From NCBI GenBank assembly GCA_030704615.1, contig CM060734.1, positions 39,014,042 through 39,078,041 on the forward strand: a DNA stretch of 64,000 nt, read 5' to 3'. The DNA is from Takakia lepidozioides (lineage: Eukaryota > Streptophyta > Takakiopsida > Takakiales > Takakiaceae). Each line of letters begins with the position of its first letter. Within the stretch, counting starts at the first letter, position 1. This document shows, in pieces, positions 31,983-44,162 of this stretch. Below the pieces are notes generated by a model. That model did no database searches. It saw nothing but the letters and a program-made list of their open reading frames with translations, and was not told the DNA's origin. The position numbers and the translations under genes were made by a program.

Positions 31983-32257
31983 TTCAAAGCCTCTCATTTT
32001 ACAATAATAGGGTCATGAAAGCAAGCGTGCGAGAAGGATGGTGGGCCCGTCGTACGGACGACGAGCGCCCCCCCACCCGCCCGCCGCTGCTGCCGCGGCT
32101 GCCCCTCCCGGGGTCCGTCCACCGACCTGTCCGCTGGGGCTACTCCGCTATAGCAGGTTCGCTCCTACTAGTCCGCCTGTCCGCGTGTCCACCCGCCCAC
32201 AAGATCTGGGCCGTCCAGGACGAATCCCATCGCAGCCCTCCAATTTAGGACCTTATC
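31983..32257 (+). repeat. GC-rich leader block, copy 1
   Basis: Starts CCTCTCATTTTACAATAATA, followed by GGTCATGAA, a Pro/Arg-biased GC-rich stretch and CGCAGCCCTCCAATTTAGG. It matches 44163-44467 in the same orientation at high identity, apart from an insertion in the second copy. It lies just upstream of the first Mutator-type transposase and may be its promoter or terminus. Confidence 0.8.
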
Positions 32258-32381
32258 TCTGCCGCCTGCCATTTGCCACCAGCTGTAAACGTGGGTCTTG
32301 TTTCTCCGTGCATGTTCTCCATCGTGTCCTGCATCGCTTTCGTTGCACGTTCTGGAGCGTGTGTTCTGCATTGTATAGGAC

Positions 32382-35300
32382 ATGGACGTAGGAGTGGAAG
32401 TCGACGACATGCAGCAATTTGAGAGCCGTCTTATACGCACTCTTAAACAAAGTTTGCAAACACCGAAACCAGGACCTTTCAACAATAAGGACATCCATTG
32501 GAAGTGTGAAACGCAATATGGGTTTAGGGGGGTGCAAGTGCGTGTTAAAAAGGCCTGTATACCTTGGGATAGAGTTGCGGACTTCGTCCATGGAGAGGAG
32601 AGTGTGGAGGACTCCCCCACTCAATATTGGGTACATGTGCACAGTAAAGTGGACGCCGGAGTGCAGAAAGCTCCCAGAGGGAACACCTTCTTGAGCAGTA
32701 TCATGTGTGCACCATCCTCATTGTGGTTTAAGGATGTCACTACATTATTGTTGTGATTTGTATTTGTCTCCGACTGTGGCTTCCATAAGTCCATAGGTTG
32801 ATATTTTGGCTTTTGAATTCCATTTGATAGGTATCAATGCTGCTACGGACCCGACGACAAGCGCACAGTCAATGCAACTGTCGAGGATCCAAAACAAAAA
32901 CATGGAGGTCCGGATGTGGGTGCTGGCACTAAACACCCGCATAAAGGCCCAAGAAGGAAGAAGTCGGACTACGAAGAGTCGTACAAGCGCGGGTGCCTTT
33001 GTTGTTTCAAAGTGCAGCAATCTTATCTTGCCCCGGACATTTGTGTCCTCACATACTACAACAACATGGAGCACGTGGATGCCCTAGGGAAACCCTCCCA
33101 TGGCAAGACCGCAAAGTTCACGAACACACGGGGCAGCCTACGCACCCCGCATTAGCGAGGAATTGAAAGCCTGGGTTGTTGAGTGTTTGTGCCAAGGCCT
33201 CACGGTCGCACAAATCATGATGGAACATAAGGAGCACGTCATGAACAACACAGGTTTGGGAGATGCATGGACACGTGATGATTTCCTCCTCGAGCAAGAT
33301 GTCCGCAACCTGGCTGAGAAACGGGGCGTGGCAGACGTTCAAAAAGCATGCCAACGATGCCAACAGCGTCCGCATATGGAAAGACCTGAACCCCGCATCA
33401 GTCTTCTTCTATCGAGAAGAAACATTGGCGCCAACCTTCAAGCATTACGATGGAGATTTGGCATTCACTATTGGCATTCAAATTGAGTGGCAGAAGCAGA
33501 GAATGCTTCAATTGGGACATGCGCGTATCGTTGCATGCGATGCAACCTTCGGGACAAATCACCACAAGGTACGATTCATCCCTCTTACCATTTCTGCAAA
33601 TCAATTGTTCGTAGGATGTTGCACATTGGAACCAACTGACATAGTGACATAGTGCATCTAAACAGTTCCCATTGTACGCGATGATGGTTTTCGACGAGTG
33701 GCTGAACGGTATACCAGTTGCGTATATCATATCCGTCAGGAATAGGACAACAGACCCGGTGCCATGGATGACAGCCTTGCGTGACCGACTCCACGCAGAT
33801 ATGCCGACCTAGCGACCCAATGCCTTCATTGTCGATGATGCGAACGATGAAATAAACGCTATAAGGTGAGTCTTCCATACCTCAACAAACACCCACTGTC
33901 GAAGTTCTCTGGCATGCAACTGTCATCATAGTGTGCTTTGGCAGAGTCTGTGGCAGAGTCGCGTGCGACAGTTCCCTGAGAGACTCGCATGCGCGAGTCT
34001 GCTGGCAGACTGGACTTGGACCAAGTCGCGTGGGCAAGCCCGACTCGTCCGATCAAGTCGCTGGCAGACTTGCCCGGCCGAGTCCGCTGGCAAACTCGTT
34101 AGGCCGAGTCCGCCAGAAGACTCGCAGGGGCGAGTCTGCTGGCACCCTTCATGGGTCTGCTGGCAGACTTGGGAGGGGAAGTCGGCCCGCCAGACCCGTA
34201 GGCAGTGTCTTGCGACCAAGTTCATTTAGGGGTTGGTGTGGAGTCTACTTTGGGCTACTCGGCTGGCAAACACGCCTGCGCTAGTACCCTGGCAGACTCG
34301 CATGCGCGAGTCCGCTGGCAGACTCGACTCGGAGAGTCCGCTGCACACTCGTGTGGGCGAGTCCGCTTGCAGTCAACGTACCAACTCCGCTGGCAGACTT
34401 GCGTGGGCGAGTCCGCTGGTACACTGAACGGGCCGAGTCCGCTGGCAGACTCTCCAGGCGGCGTCCGCCATAAGACTCGCAGGGCCGAGACCGCTGCACG
34501 CTTCATGGGTCCGCTAGCAGACTTGGGAGGGGAAGTCAGCCCGCCACACCCGCAGGCAGTGTCTTACCACCAAGTCCGTTTAGGGGTTGGTGTGAAGTCT
34601 GTTGGAGGTCTCCAGCACTCGGTTGGTGTCCACCGACCAGGATTCCCTCTGAAGTGCCTCATGTGGATGTGTTATGTGCAGGGTTGCTTTCAAAGGAGTC
34701 CTCATTTTCCTATGCCTTTGGCATGTCCGCAAGGCATGGGTAAAGCAATCATGCCAGAAGATCAAAGATCCCGTCACTGCAGCAAACGTGTTGAAGGATA
34801 TGGGAGACCTCATGTACTGTAGAGGTGGACCAAGCGATCCCAAAAAAACGCTTCTATGGGTTGCCAAAACAATCTGGGACATGAGAAAGAAATATCGGAA
34901 TGCCCGGGAATTTTTAAAGTACATCGACAAGGAATGGTCTCCTAAAATAGCAATGTGGTGTATTGCTGCTCGTCATATTCCACATGCCAGTCAAGACACA
35001 AATGCTAGCATTGAGGCATACCATGGAAACTTGAAGGCTAGACTGAGGATGGGGAAAGGCAAAATGACTGGTCGAAGAGTCGATTGGCTAATATGGGAAC
35101 TCACGGGCCGTGTGCTCACACACTACTGGTACGCAATTCATTTGAAGACGCATGGGTTCATACGCAATGACAAACAGGAAAAATACATATCTAGCTCTGT
35201 GCTAGCGGCTAGGGACATTCCAGCAAGCAATATGACTCTACCCTTGGTGGAAGGACAACCAGCGTATGTGCTAAGCAACAATCACCCAGACACAACCTAC

Positions 35301-35790
35301 TTTGTTTCCAACCCTAGATCGGATTGGGCTTCTTGCACTTGCCCATGGGCAATGAAAGGCAATTTGTGCAAACACCAAGTGAAAGTGCTGAAGTTGTTTC
35401 ATCCCGACTTGCAGGATGGACTCATAGTGCGTGCATGTGGCACGGCGCTCGGAACCATACATGGAGGATTGCATAATCTGCTGTTGGATAAAACGACTAT
35501 TGCAGGAGAGGTTGGTGCAATGGACAGACCTGTGGAGGATTGTGACTTCGCACCCCCCGAGGAACCCGTCTACGTCCCACTGAGTATGGCCGAAGAATGG
35601 TCAGATATACTTCGTATTGTGGGTGATGAAAAGTACCTCGAGACACATATGTGTCGTGCCTTCGAATCTGTAGAGGGCAGCTTATTGATATCTTGGCCAA
35701 AAGTGCTGCTGGGATGCTACATCCTCGTGCAACAAAACCTTTCCAACCTGTTGACGACAATAATAATTTGTCTCTGAAAAGGAAGAGGGA
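32382..35790 (+). pseudogene. Mutator-like (MULE) transposase with SWIM zinc finger, copy 1
   Basis: The plus-strand exons encode a MULE-type DDE transposase. In order: an N-terminal Cys-rich DNA-binding-like region (RGCLCCFKVQQSYLAPD, near 32985-33040), TFKKHANDANSVRIW, the first catalytic Asp in ACDATFGTNHHK (near 33540), FPLYAMMVFDEWLNGIPVAY, the second Asp in FIVDDANDE (33827-33855), CLWHVRKAW (near 34710), the catalytic Glu in NASIEAYHGNLK (near 35010) and a SWIM finger CTCPWAMKGNLCKHQ (near 35335-35380). Introns with GT/AG borders lie after NHHK and at 33866-34681. It is broken by frameshifts near 33140, 33325 and 35685 and a TAG at 33810-33812. All catalytic and zinc residues remain. 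Confidence 0.85.
33930..34610. repeat. Duplicated CAGACTCG repeat array in MULE intron
   Basis: Sub-repeats of about 25-30 bases, CTGGCAGACTCGCATGCGCG and relatives, where CGAGTC and GACTCG alternate so that single units can fold back. The array has a higher-order period of 354 bases (GGCAGTGTCTT at 34201 and 34555). It fills most of the intron 33866-34681 of transposase copy 1. Confidence 0.9.
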
Positions 35791-36085
35791 TTTTGTTGAA
35801 GCATGAAAAACCCGACCCAGAGTCTTGCGGAGAACGTGCAATAGGGTGTATGCCCCAACACCTGCAACGAAAATATACTCTAGAATTGTTAAGATTTCAG
35901 ACCGTTGGGCGGGACCCAAGTAGACAGCATACTCACACAGCAAAACAATGTTATGCCATCATATTCCATGCAGAGAAATAAAAGGTCCACAATCTGCTTG
36001 AGAGTGCATACATGTTTGCATCATTAACAGCCTGGAAGTGCATTCCATCAAAGCTTAGAGCGCCCCACCGTCCAGTTGCGGAAGA
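35791..36085. other. Downstream of MULE copy 1
   Basis: May hold a decayed continuation of the transposase gene (a basic KRKRDF motif at its end). No further domain. Confidence 0.4.
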
Positions 36086-36480
36086 CTAGGCATTCTGCTC
36101 AACAGACCGTGGAAATGGCCAAACAGACTACTAAGCAGACTGCACAAGTACAGAATAACACTGCCAAGTCTGCTGATGGTTTTTGGCTAACAGACTGGGT
36201 GGTCCAGCAGACATACAGTATGGACAGACTGTGTGGTCTTCTGCACTGTCCATCGAACTGCTCCCACGGAGCGTACTCGCCCAGACACGGAGCCCAACTG
36301 CACACATATACACTATGCATCAACGTGCCACACACTCTGCCGAGCAGACTGATGAGCGGCCAGCAGACTGCGCGACAGACTTCTCAGCATGCAACAGACT
36401 AGCCGGCAGACTGCTCAGCGGCCAACAGACTACGCGGCAGACTGGTTAAACAGACGGAGACTGTTGTAGTCTGCTAATAG
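36086..36480. repeat. CAGACT-motif field 1
   Basis: CAGACT recurs at irregular spacing of about 12-40 bases in many contexts (AACAGACTA, CAGCAGACT, GGCAGACTG). This stretch has no long ORF on the strand. Confidence 0.85.
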
Positions 36481-37124
36481 TAGTTAATAGTAGAACCAAG
36501 TAGTCTGCTCAACTGAGGACATGGGGTGGTTGTCTACTGGACTGTATTGTTCGGCCATTGTACGACTTCTTTTGACAAACTTGCATAGGTGGGAACAGTA
36601 CGAGTGCATGTAGGCCTTCATCTCAGAAAATATTACATACATTCAGAAAATGAATTGAAACAACATTGAATGTATATATTTATTTCCTCAATGGAGCAGT
36701 TTATCCGTATCGTCCAAACCACGGCAAATATACTTTACACACTGCAATCGTTGCAGTAACAGAAACCTGAAATTAAACCACCTTGGTGTGAAGGCTTGTC
36801 CTCTCTCTTTGGTTTTCTGCCTATCACCTTTCAGCCAATCGTAATACCCTTCAATGAAAGACATCACGTAAAACCCACACTCCCAACTGAAAGGTTGTTG
36901 GGTACTTTGGGAGAGTTGAACTGAAATGCCATTACTTCATCCCATTGTGGAGTCCCAACAGCATATCCAAGGCACCCTGCATGCACCTTCCGAATCCAGC
37001 CAAGGAGTTGTATGCAAGTATGCACCATGCTATTCCTAGCAGCTACATGTATGGACATCAATCGCCGGAAACGACTTTCAATCCTGCACATACAGTCAGA
37101 CACCACTCATTCCACATTGTCCAA
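36481..37124. other. Non-coding spacer
   Basis: No gene or repeat seen apart from the flanking motif fields. Confidence 0.45.
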
Positions 37125-38810
37125 AACATCAGTCTGTTGCACAGTCTTTAGCAGACCGATGATGGGAACAGATTGCCAGAAAGTCCAGAAACCAAAGTCA
37201 AGGGAGACTCTTAGCAGACCGACCAACAAACCTGACATTCGACAAAGTCGACAAACACAACTGTGGGGCACAGTCACAGCAGACCGAGTACAGGCCTTAC
37301 AAGACTGCAGATAGGAAGTCAGTAGACTGCCAGAAGATACATACATGCAAAGGCAACTTTAAAAGAATACGACCGAACAGCAGACACATACGACTTACTT
37401 CTTTGACGCAAGTAACTTTGTCACCTCCTTGTCCATGTCCAAACACAATTGGCGGTCCTTGTTCATAAACACATCTGACTAGCTTGTCCTGGCTGGTCTT
37501 TTTTGAACATGACCGTCACCAGTCTCCTTGACCGCCTCAATGACCGGACATTTTAGGGCTTTTCCCCTTTCTGCTCGGACGGAGGTGCTCTCTACCGCAA
37601 TGTCTGGGACGACTTGCCCAGACTGCCGCAATATTGCAGCTCTGTTGCATAGCAGAAGAACGTTAGTCGGTTTGTTGACACTTGCCGGTCCAGTCCTCGC
37701 AGCCTCATGAATGGCATGCGTTGAACTAACACGAGAACCGGGCGGTGTGAGCAGACCGCCTGCCTTTGTTGTTGACCCAACATTGGCAGGAGCAGGAGCA
37801 AACGGAGACGGCAAAGACAAAGTCTGCTTGCGGATGTCCTCAACTGTCGCCTCGTTGAAACTCTCATAGGCGGGTTGTACAGCAGTCTGCTGGACATACT
37901 TTGAAGAAGTCTCTTTGGAAAACTCAAGTGCAGTCATCTGTTCAGTCTGCTGGAGAGGTTTTGCTGCAGTCTGCTGGGGTGTGTCTACTGAAGTCACCCG
38001 GAGAGACTCATGTGCAGTCCGGTGGGCAGGGCCTACTTCTGTAGTCTCCTGGGCAGACTCATGCGCAGTCTGGTGGGACGGGTCTACTGCTGCAGTCACC
38101 TGGGCAGACTCATGGGCCGTCTGGTGGGACGGGTCTGCTGCTGCTGTCACTTGGGCAGACTCATGCGCAGTCTGGTGGGCAAGGTCTGCTGCTGCATTCA
38201 CCTGGGCAGACTCATGTATAGTTGGGTGGGCAGAGTCTGCTGCAGTCTTCCGGACAGACTCTCTAAGCAGGGCAGTCACCTCGGGGGAGTCTTGTGTTAT
38301 CTGCTGACCAGAGTCTTATGAACTCGTCTGAGCAGACCTGTGCGTAGTCTCTTGGGCATAGTATTGTGGAGTCTGGTGGAAGGGATTCTCAGACGCAAGA
38401 GCAGACTCATGGGCAGTCTTGCGGATACTCTGTTGGGCATGGGAGTCATCTGCAGTCTCCGGGGCAATGTCGTTGGCAGACTCCGGAACAATGTCATCTG
38501 CACCAATGGCAGTCTCCAGCCTAGTCTGCTCGACAACTCCCCGTGCAGTCTGCTGGACAGTCTCTTGCCCTTTATCCTGGTTAGTCTCCTGGGCGGTGTA
38601 CTCTACAGTGTCCAGGGTAGTCTCCTCTCTCGTCGTCTGTGCACTCCCATTGGCAGTTTTGTCAGTCTGCTGCCTGTCCTGCTCTGCCATACGGTGGTTC
38701 TGGTCTTGTAGGCACACCAGCAGACTATCAATTTCACCATCAAGTAAGTTTTGAGGGTCTGCTGACAGAACAAACTCGGGGTTGAAAGCGGTGGGAAGGG
38801 TGCAATCAGA
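37125..38810. repeat. CAGACT/AGTCTG-motif field 2
   Basis: The densest field. From about 37990 to 38270 it has a near-tandem unit of about 51 bases with GCAGACTCATG, GCAGTCTGGTGGG and CTGCTGCAGTCACCTGG. Much of it is coding on the minus strand (feature 37479-39513). Confidence 0.9.
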
Positions 38811-39513
38811 GAAGGTTGGCTTGAATTCCCTCATCGGATTCTGCTGTAAGGTCTATGATGCGGTTTACTGGTCTACAGGTCGGTTTGCTCACTTCAAATT
38901 CATCGATGACTCTCGTCAGTGAACGAACAAAGACAGAGCTAAGCTCAAAAGTCATACAGGATGATGGATACTGAGGATTTACCGAGGTCGTAGCATGCAT
39001 CATTCCATCTTCAATCGTTAGGCAAATGTCACCCAGCCCTGGTCCAAGGTCTTTCAGGTCTGGAGCCCCTCTGAAGCACCCGCATGATGGGGGAGGGAAG
39101 TTCGTCCAGCGGTTTAATGCTGTCCCAGCCTTCTTCCACCCATTGAAACAAGGTAAAAGTATGAAAACACTCGTTCTCCTTTGCAGGGTCCAGGCCCAAA
39201 GCATGTGGCCCCCACTCTTCATTAGGAGCGCACAGGAATCTTGACCTGAGAACAACAGTGTTAGGATGTTTTGCAGCTGCACTGTTGGTGTCGTTGTAAA
39301 AGCCAGACCAGCCCACTCTACCTGCGGATACATGCACTGTAAGAATGATGTCTCATGTTGTGGATTTTGACCAATCCACCAAGGCTTCCAATCCGGAGAT
39401 GCGAGTACCCACGATGCCAGTAATATCTCCTACCAACTCTTTGTGAGTGTCGACATCAACTACAGCTTCCTCTTGCAGCCAGGAGCTGCCTACTCCTTCT
39501 TGAGCGTCTGACA
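37479..39513 (-). pseudogene. Gene X: repetitive Gln/Thr/His-rich protein of Mutator-type territory
   Basis: The minus-strand reading starts at ATG 39513 (MSDAQEGVGSSWLQEEAV), continues after an in-frame TGA (39355-39353) into VGWSGFYNDTNSAAAKHPN and PNEEWGPHALGLDPAKENE, then after frame changes into a long low-complexity region. There, 17-residue repeats of the form QTAHESAQVTAAADPSH occur about five times, preceded by QQT/QET-rich sequence. A TAA at 38318-38316 splits this otherwise open frame. The DNA under the repeats is the CAGACT motif field. I do not recognise a family. The nearby ORF at 45856-46098 starts with the same S-S-x-W-L and F-Y-N-D elements. Possibly an accessory gene of the neighbouring MULE. 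Confidence 0.45.
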
Positions 39514-41321
39514 TTGGTAAGTGAGAGAGGCGGAAGTGAAAGAGGCTACAAGACGAGGCAGATGGATGAGGGAGAGTGCGGAGGAGGCAATGGGGGGTCT
39601 GAGGAAACAGAAGGAGTTTGGGAGTGCTGAATGGCAATGTGGTGTGTGGAGAGTATGTGTTCAGTGAGGCTGGAGAACATGACATTTTGAGGGGGAAAAT
39701 CATGTGTTGCACGGTTTCGGATGGCCACATGCATCTTCAGGACTAAAGGGATGCGATTTGAATACTGATTCCATCATAGGTGAGGTGCGCATTGGTCCAC
39801 ATCACATGCACATAACATGCATGAAGTGGAGGCAATGTCTCTCATTGGCAGCCTCCACCCACATGAGAGTAGGGCGGGAAATAGCGGCGGGTGCTTGTGA
39901 GGGATGCTTCCTTTTGAATTGGCATTGCCACACTAGTATGTCAGTATATTCATTCTGGGTGGGCTGTTTTGTTCACATATGTGGTTGAAGAGGCATTATA
40001 TTTCTTGCTTTCTGAACGGACTGCAGTGGGGCTAGTATTGTTGCATTTTCTGATGGACAGAAAGCGTAGTCTTCATATCTTTGATTCTTTGGGGTCCGAA
40101 TGAACTTCTCTCCACGTCGTTCTTTGTTACCTCAGTGGCAGCTCTGTCCTTTGCTCTGTAATCATATAAATAATAACATTCCATGGGCATTGTATTGCTG
40201 CAGGTTGTGCATGCTCCCTTTTATGTGGAACACAAGTATGGATGATAGTTCTTTCTGACCTTATATATTGGACGCCAGAGAGCCATGAAAAATATTTCTT
40301 TCAACCTCAAATGCAGGTCCTTTGCTAAGGCAACAATACCAACTTCAAATGAAAGAGTTGTACATGGCCAGCGAATCAAAATAGGTATTCAACTGCAATG
40401 TAAATGTGTAAATTCGGAATGCCATCTTCAATTGCAGATGGTTGCCTCAGGAATGAATAAAAAACTTCGACCCCAAACATTTCAACAACATCTCCTGATT
40501 CGAAATACCTACTAAACTGCAGTGACTCAAAGCCCACATCCGAACTCGCACCAAGTTGAACTACATCCCACCTCACATGAAAAAGTCACAGAAGGCTAGA
40601 AACAGAAAGAGAATCCGCCGTGTATCTGATGTCATTCAGAATGAGCCGGTTAAGCGTGAACCCTAAACCGTAAACCTCACTTTCCAGACACAATTCTAAA
40701 GTGCATTGTGAATAAACATGTATTATCCCCCCTCAGACCTGTAGGCCATGCACATCACATACTTCAGACCCGGGGGCCATATTGCATGCATGCACCCCAA
40801 GTTGCAAACATTCTTCACTCGGAACTCCACCTATTGCACATTTTCAATGCGTAGCAGTTGTACATGGGTTGTTCATATGGAAGTACTCTGTCAGTACGCC
40901 CGTGCATGTGCAAGTAAGATGTGAGAACCTGCAAAACGGTAGACATTGCCTGAAAATGTGGAGCTGAAAATGGAAATGAAATTGCAGTACCGGTAGTGTT
41001 GTCAGCCACATGCTTCCTTAGCCCAATCCACTTGAAGTTCAAAATGGAAAGAAGGCACATCCAGCAGCTGCTCAACCATCTCACCGTCTCATTTGCTCCT
41101 TGTAGACACAAACAGGCCCTAGTTCATTATATGGACTGTAGGGATTCCAGGAATATGGTGCCTTACCTGAAGTCCTTCAGCCGGTGTACAACCTCTTCCT
41201 GCTCCTGGTGGCAGACAAAACAGATGGGAGATTGCCTGTATAGCCATGCCTCTCTAGAAAGTCTTTGTACCGTGCAAGTGACTTTCCATTCCCATCATCC
41301 ACAGTAGTCATAACTGGGTCT
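39514..41321. other. Long non-coding spacer
   Basis: 1.8 kb without supported genes. Sequence is unremarkable and shows no CAGACT motif enrichment. Confidence 0.5.
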
Positions 41322-43447
41322 TCACCAGGGTACTAAAGACCCTCCTCCATCATTTCCCTTCGTAGCTCTCACCAATGCAAAAAGATGTTGTTGGAGTAGT
41401 GTGCTGGTATCTGTCAGTTGAGGAATACTTTCCCACTCTGTAAAGATAAGGGCAAGTAGCTGGTTGGGCAATGGACTTGTACCAGCGGATGTTTTGTGAG
41501 CCATAGAAGGGGAGGTCAGACCTGGGGGGGTTTGTGAAGACGAAGGCATGGAAGAGGGGGACTGATGGGCAGCTAGCAAGTTGTGGATGCCACCTTTACA
41601 TGTGCCCAATAGGGATCCGCACCACTTTGCAATCAGCCCGTCCTCCACATGGGGGTGGAGCATCTTCAAAACCTTTACCTGGTGTGCATACATATTTCCT
41701 TTCTGGGCCCAATGACAATCACAGCAACCCCACTTAGAATCCGGATTGTGGATAGTATATGTCATACCCAAATGGCGGTGGCATTGAACTATTGCAATGC
41801 CTCCGGGTGTGTCAGGCAGGTGCACATTCGCATCTAGAATGTCGTTGGCAAGCAAAATAGAAGTACAAACAAATCCCTCCTGCCACTTGTTTCGGATGAA
41901 CCCATAAGCCTTCACATGTGACATGTACCAGTAATGGGTTAGCACATCACCTGTCAGTTCAGAGATGAGCCAATCCACCCGCCTACTTCATCCACATTTT
42001 GGCTTTTGGAAGCCACTCTATCTCCATGTAGGTGCAAAATTCTGTCTCAGAAGGGTACTTCTCCCGCATGTCCCGAATTTTGAATACGGCCCATGCTTCA
42101 CCTGCATCCCCAGGTCTCCTTTCTATCATACATGATCTGTGCCAGGTCTTGTAAGATAGCCGCTCGCAATACTGGGTCTTTCACCTTTGCTACAACATTC
42201 GTCTGCCAGGCTCGGCGAACATGCCACAAGCACAAGAAAACAACACAATCCCCCCACACAGATCTGTTCTCTTATCAGGCAGGTAAGCTAAAATTCATGT
42301 GTAACTAGGAGATCATGGTAGGTATATTGCCTGAGTTCATAGACGTACCTAATTGCAGCAATTTCAGCATCTGCGTCATCCACAATAAAGGCATTCGGAC
42401 GCCAGTCTACCTACAGACTTATCATTTGTTTGTTAAGTGCCTCCATCCAAGGCGTAAGATCGATGGTTTTGCACCTTGCAGTGATAATGTAACCACTAGA
42501 ATACCATTCAGCCAGTCGTTGAATACCATCATGGTATACAAGGGGTATTGCAGCAATAATCATGTGTAACTGAAGTTAGTTCAAAGGAAATGGTACGAGA
42601 ACAGAAAAGTTCACATGAAGAACATAATTTGACAAGCTTTGAGGACATTTGGGTTAAGAAACTGCCGCAACCTTCTTTTCATTCGTCCCAAAGGGTGCAT
42701 CATAAGCAACTATGCGACGATGGCCGTGTTTGAGCATTTGTTTTTTCTGCCAATCAGTTTGTATGCCAAGCACAAATGGAAGGTCCGGTTTTCGGTCATT
42801 CAACGTCCACGCAGGGTGATTACACTCTTCATGGTAGTAGAAAACGCTTGCCGGGTTTTCATGCACCCACATTCGGACATTTTGTGCATCATTGGAGTGC
42901 TTTTTGAAAGTTTCTTCATCGCACTTGTTGGCAATATTTCGGATGTCACTTGAAAGAAGGAAGATATCACGAGTATCCTCCAACCCCCCATCCATGATAT
43001 ATCCCTCACCCTCTGCGTGTGCTTTGCCATTATCTTGTTGATGCTTAGTCCCAGACGTAGGTTATGTAACACCCATGAATTCATGTCATTGCTCAAGTGG
43101 GGAGCTAATGAAATACGACCTAGTTGCTGAGTGGGTCCATGGCAGACCTCTCCAGCCCCTTTGACATGTCTCTTTTCATAATAGACCAGCTCTGCAATAT
43201 CAGGGTCCACATAGCATTGCTTCACTACAAACTTGCACATGCATCCCCTCTTGATTCCTTCCCCCGATTTTGTTTGTGTGGTCCTTGCTTGTTTTGGCTT
43301 TGCTTCAGTGGAAGCGGCTGTGACTCTTGGCTTCCTCCCCTTCTTCTTTGCATTTGCTCGGCGTTTCTTGTGTGCCATTGCAGGGGTAATCCAAGAGGGC
43401 CGTAGTTCTGTCCTCTGGACCATATGAGCAGTGATACCTACAACCAC
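41322..43447 (-). pseudogene. Mutator-like (MULE) transposase with SWIM finger, copy 2
   Basis: Minus strand, homologous to copy 1 but diverged. In order: basic N-terminus (KKRRANAKKKGRK), RGCMCKFVVKQCYVDPDIAE, TFKKHSNDAQNVRMW, first catalytic Asp in YDAPFGTNEKK, LYTMMVFNDWLNGI, FIVDDADAE, FLCLWHVRRAW and a SWIM region. Decay is heavy. The intron acceptor before LYTMM reads AA for AG (42549-42548), there is a frameshift in that exon, and a TAG lies at 42413-42411. A deletion near 42000 removes the segment with the catalytic Glu. The SWIM Cys is Tyr (codon 41690-41688, CDCHWAQKGNMYAHQ). Confidence 0.83.
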
Positions 43448-44162
43448 AAACTACATTCCGTTACTATCACTCTAAGGGGACTCAGGCACTCTCTGCATTC
43501 ATGGAAATCATGGAATAGGCATTGCAACACATGAACGGCAGCCCAAGATGTACCTTGTTATAATCAAAGCACTGTTGGTGCGAGGAGCTAACAGAGATCC
43601 CTCCATATGGCCTCTTTGGTGATGCCTGTGGAAAGTGCATGGGCCATATGTACGGGAGGATTCCCCAGTAATGAAATCAGCAACACGATTCCATGGAATT
43701 TAGGCAACTTGGGCTGAGTCTTGGCCAATAGGCTTGCCATGCCATTGCAAACGCCACTGCAGTACATGATGGTTGAAAGCACCTACATTTGGCAGTTGCA
43801 CTTGGTTTCGAAGCAGCAAAACAAGATGGGACACGATGGATTCAGATTTCTCGCCAACCAACATGTCGATTTGCAATTCAAAGAGGAGGCGGTGCTGTTA
43901 CAGGCTGAACGTAAGGTTTCCTGGTGACAGAACCATTTCAGACACGAAGCTACAGGAGGGTGATTCCATGGAGACTCGCCTTTGATTACACATCCATTTG
44001 TACTCTCATGCATCTGATTACACATCCATCCTACTCTCATCCATCTTATTGCACATACATCCTACTCTCATCCATCCATACCTACACACATTGATCCTAA
44101 ATCTCACAAGTAGACGAACAGTCATGTCCATTAAATAATACTAAATTTCAAATTTGAAATTG
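43448..44162. other. Spacer upstream of MULE copy 2
   Basis: Probable 5' flank of the minus-strand transposase. Near 43985-44080 the phrase TTACACATCCATCCTACTCTC and variants repeat three times in tandem (about 35-base period). Confidence 0.5.

Noticed and set aside
33930-34610. CRISPR-like regular repeats
   Set aside because: Units are variable, without constant repeats and unique spacers, in a eukaryotic intron. They are a satellite-like array.
37915-38754. Several plus-strand ORFs with Ser/Val/Trp repeats
   Set aside because: They mirror the minus-strand repeat frame of gene X. The minus-strand reading has a plausible N-terminal continuation, the plus-strand ones do not.
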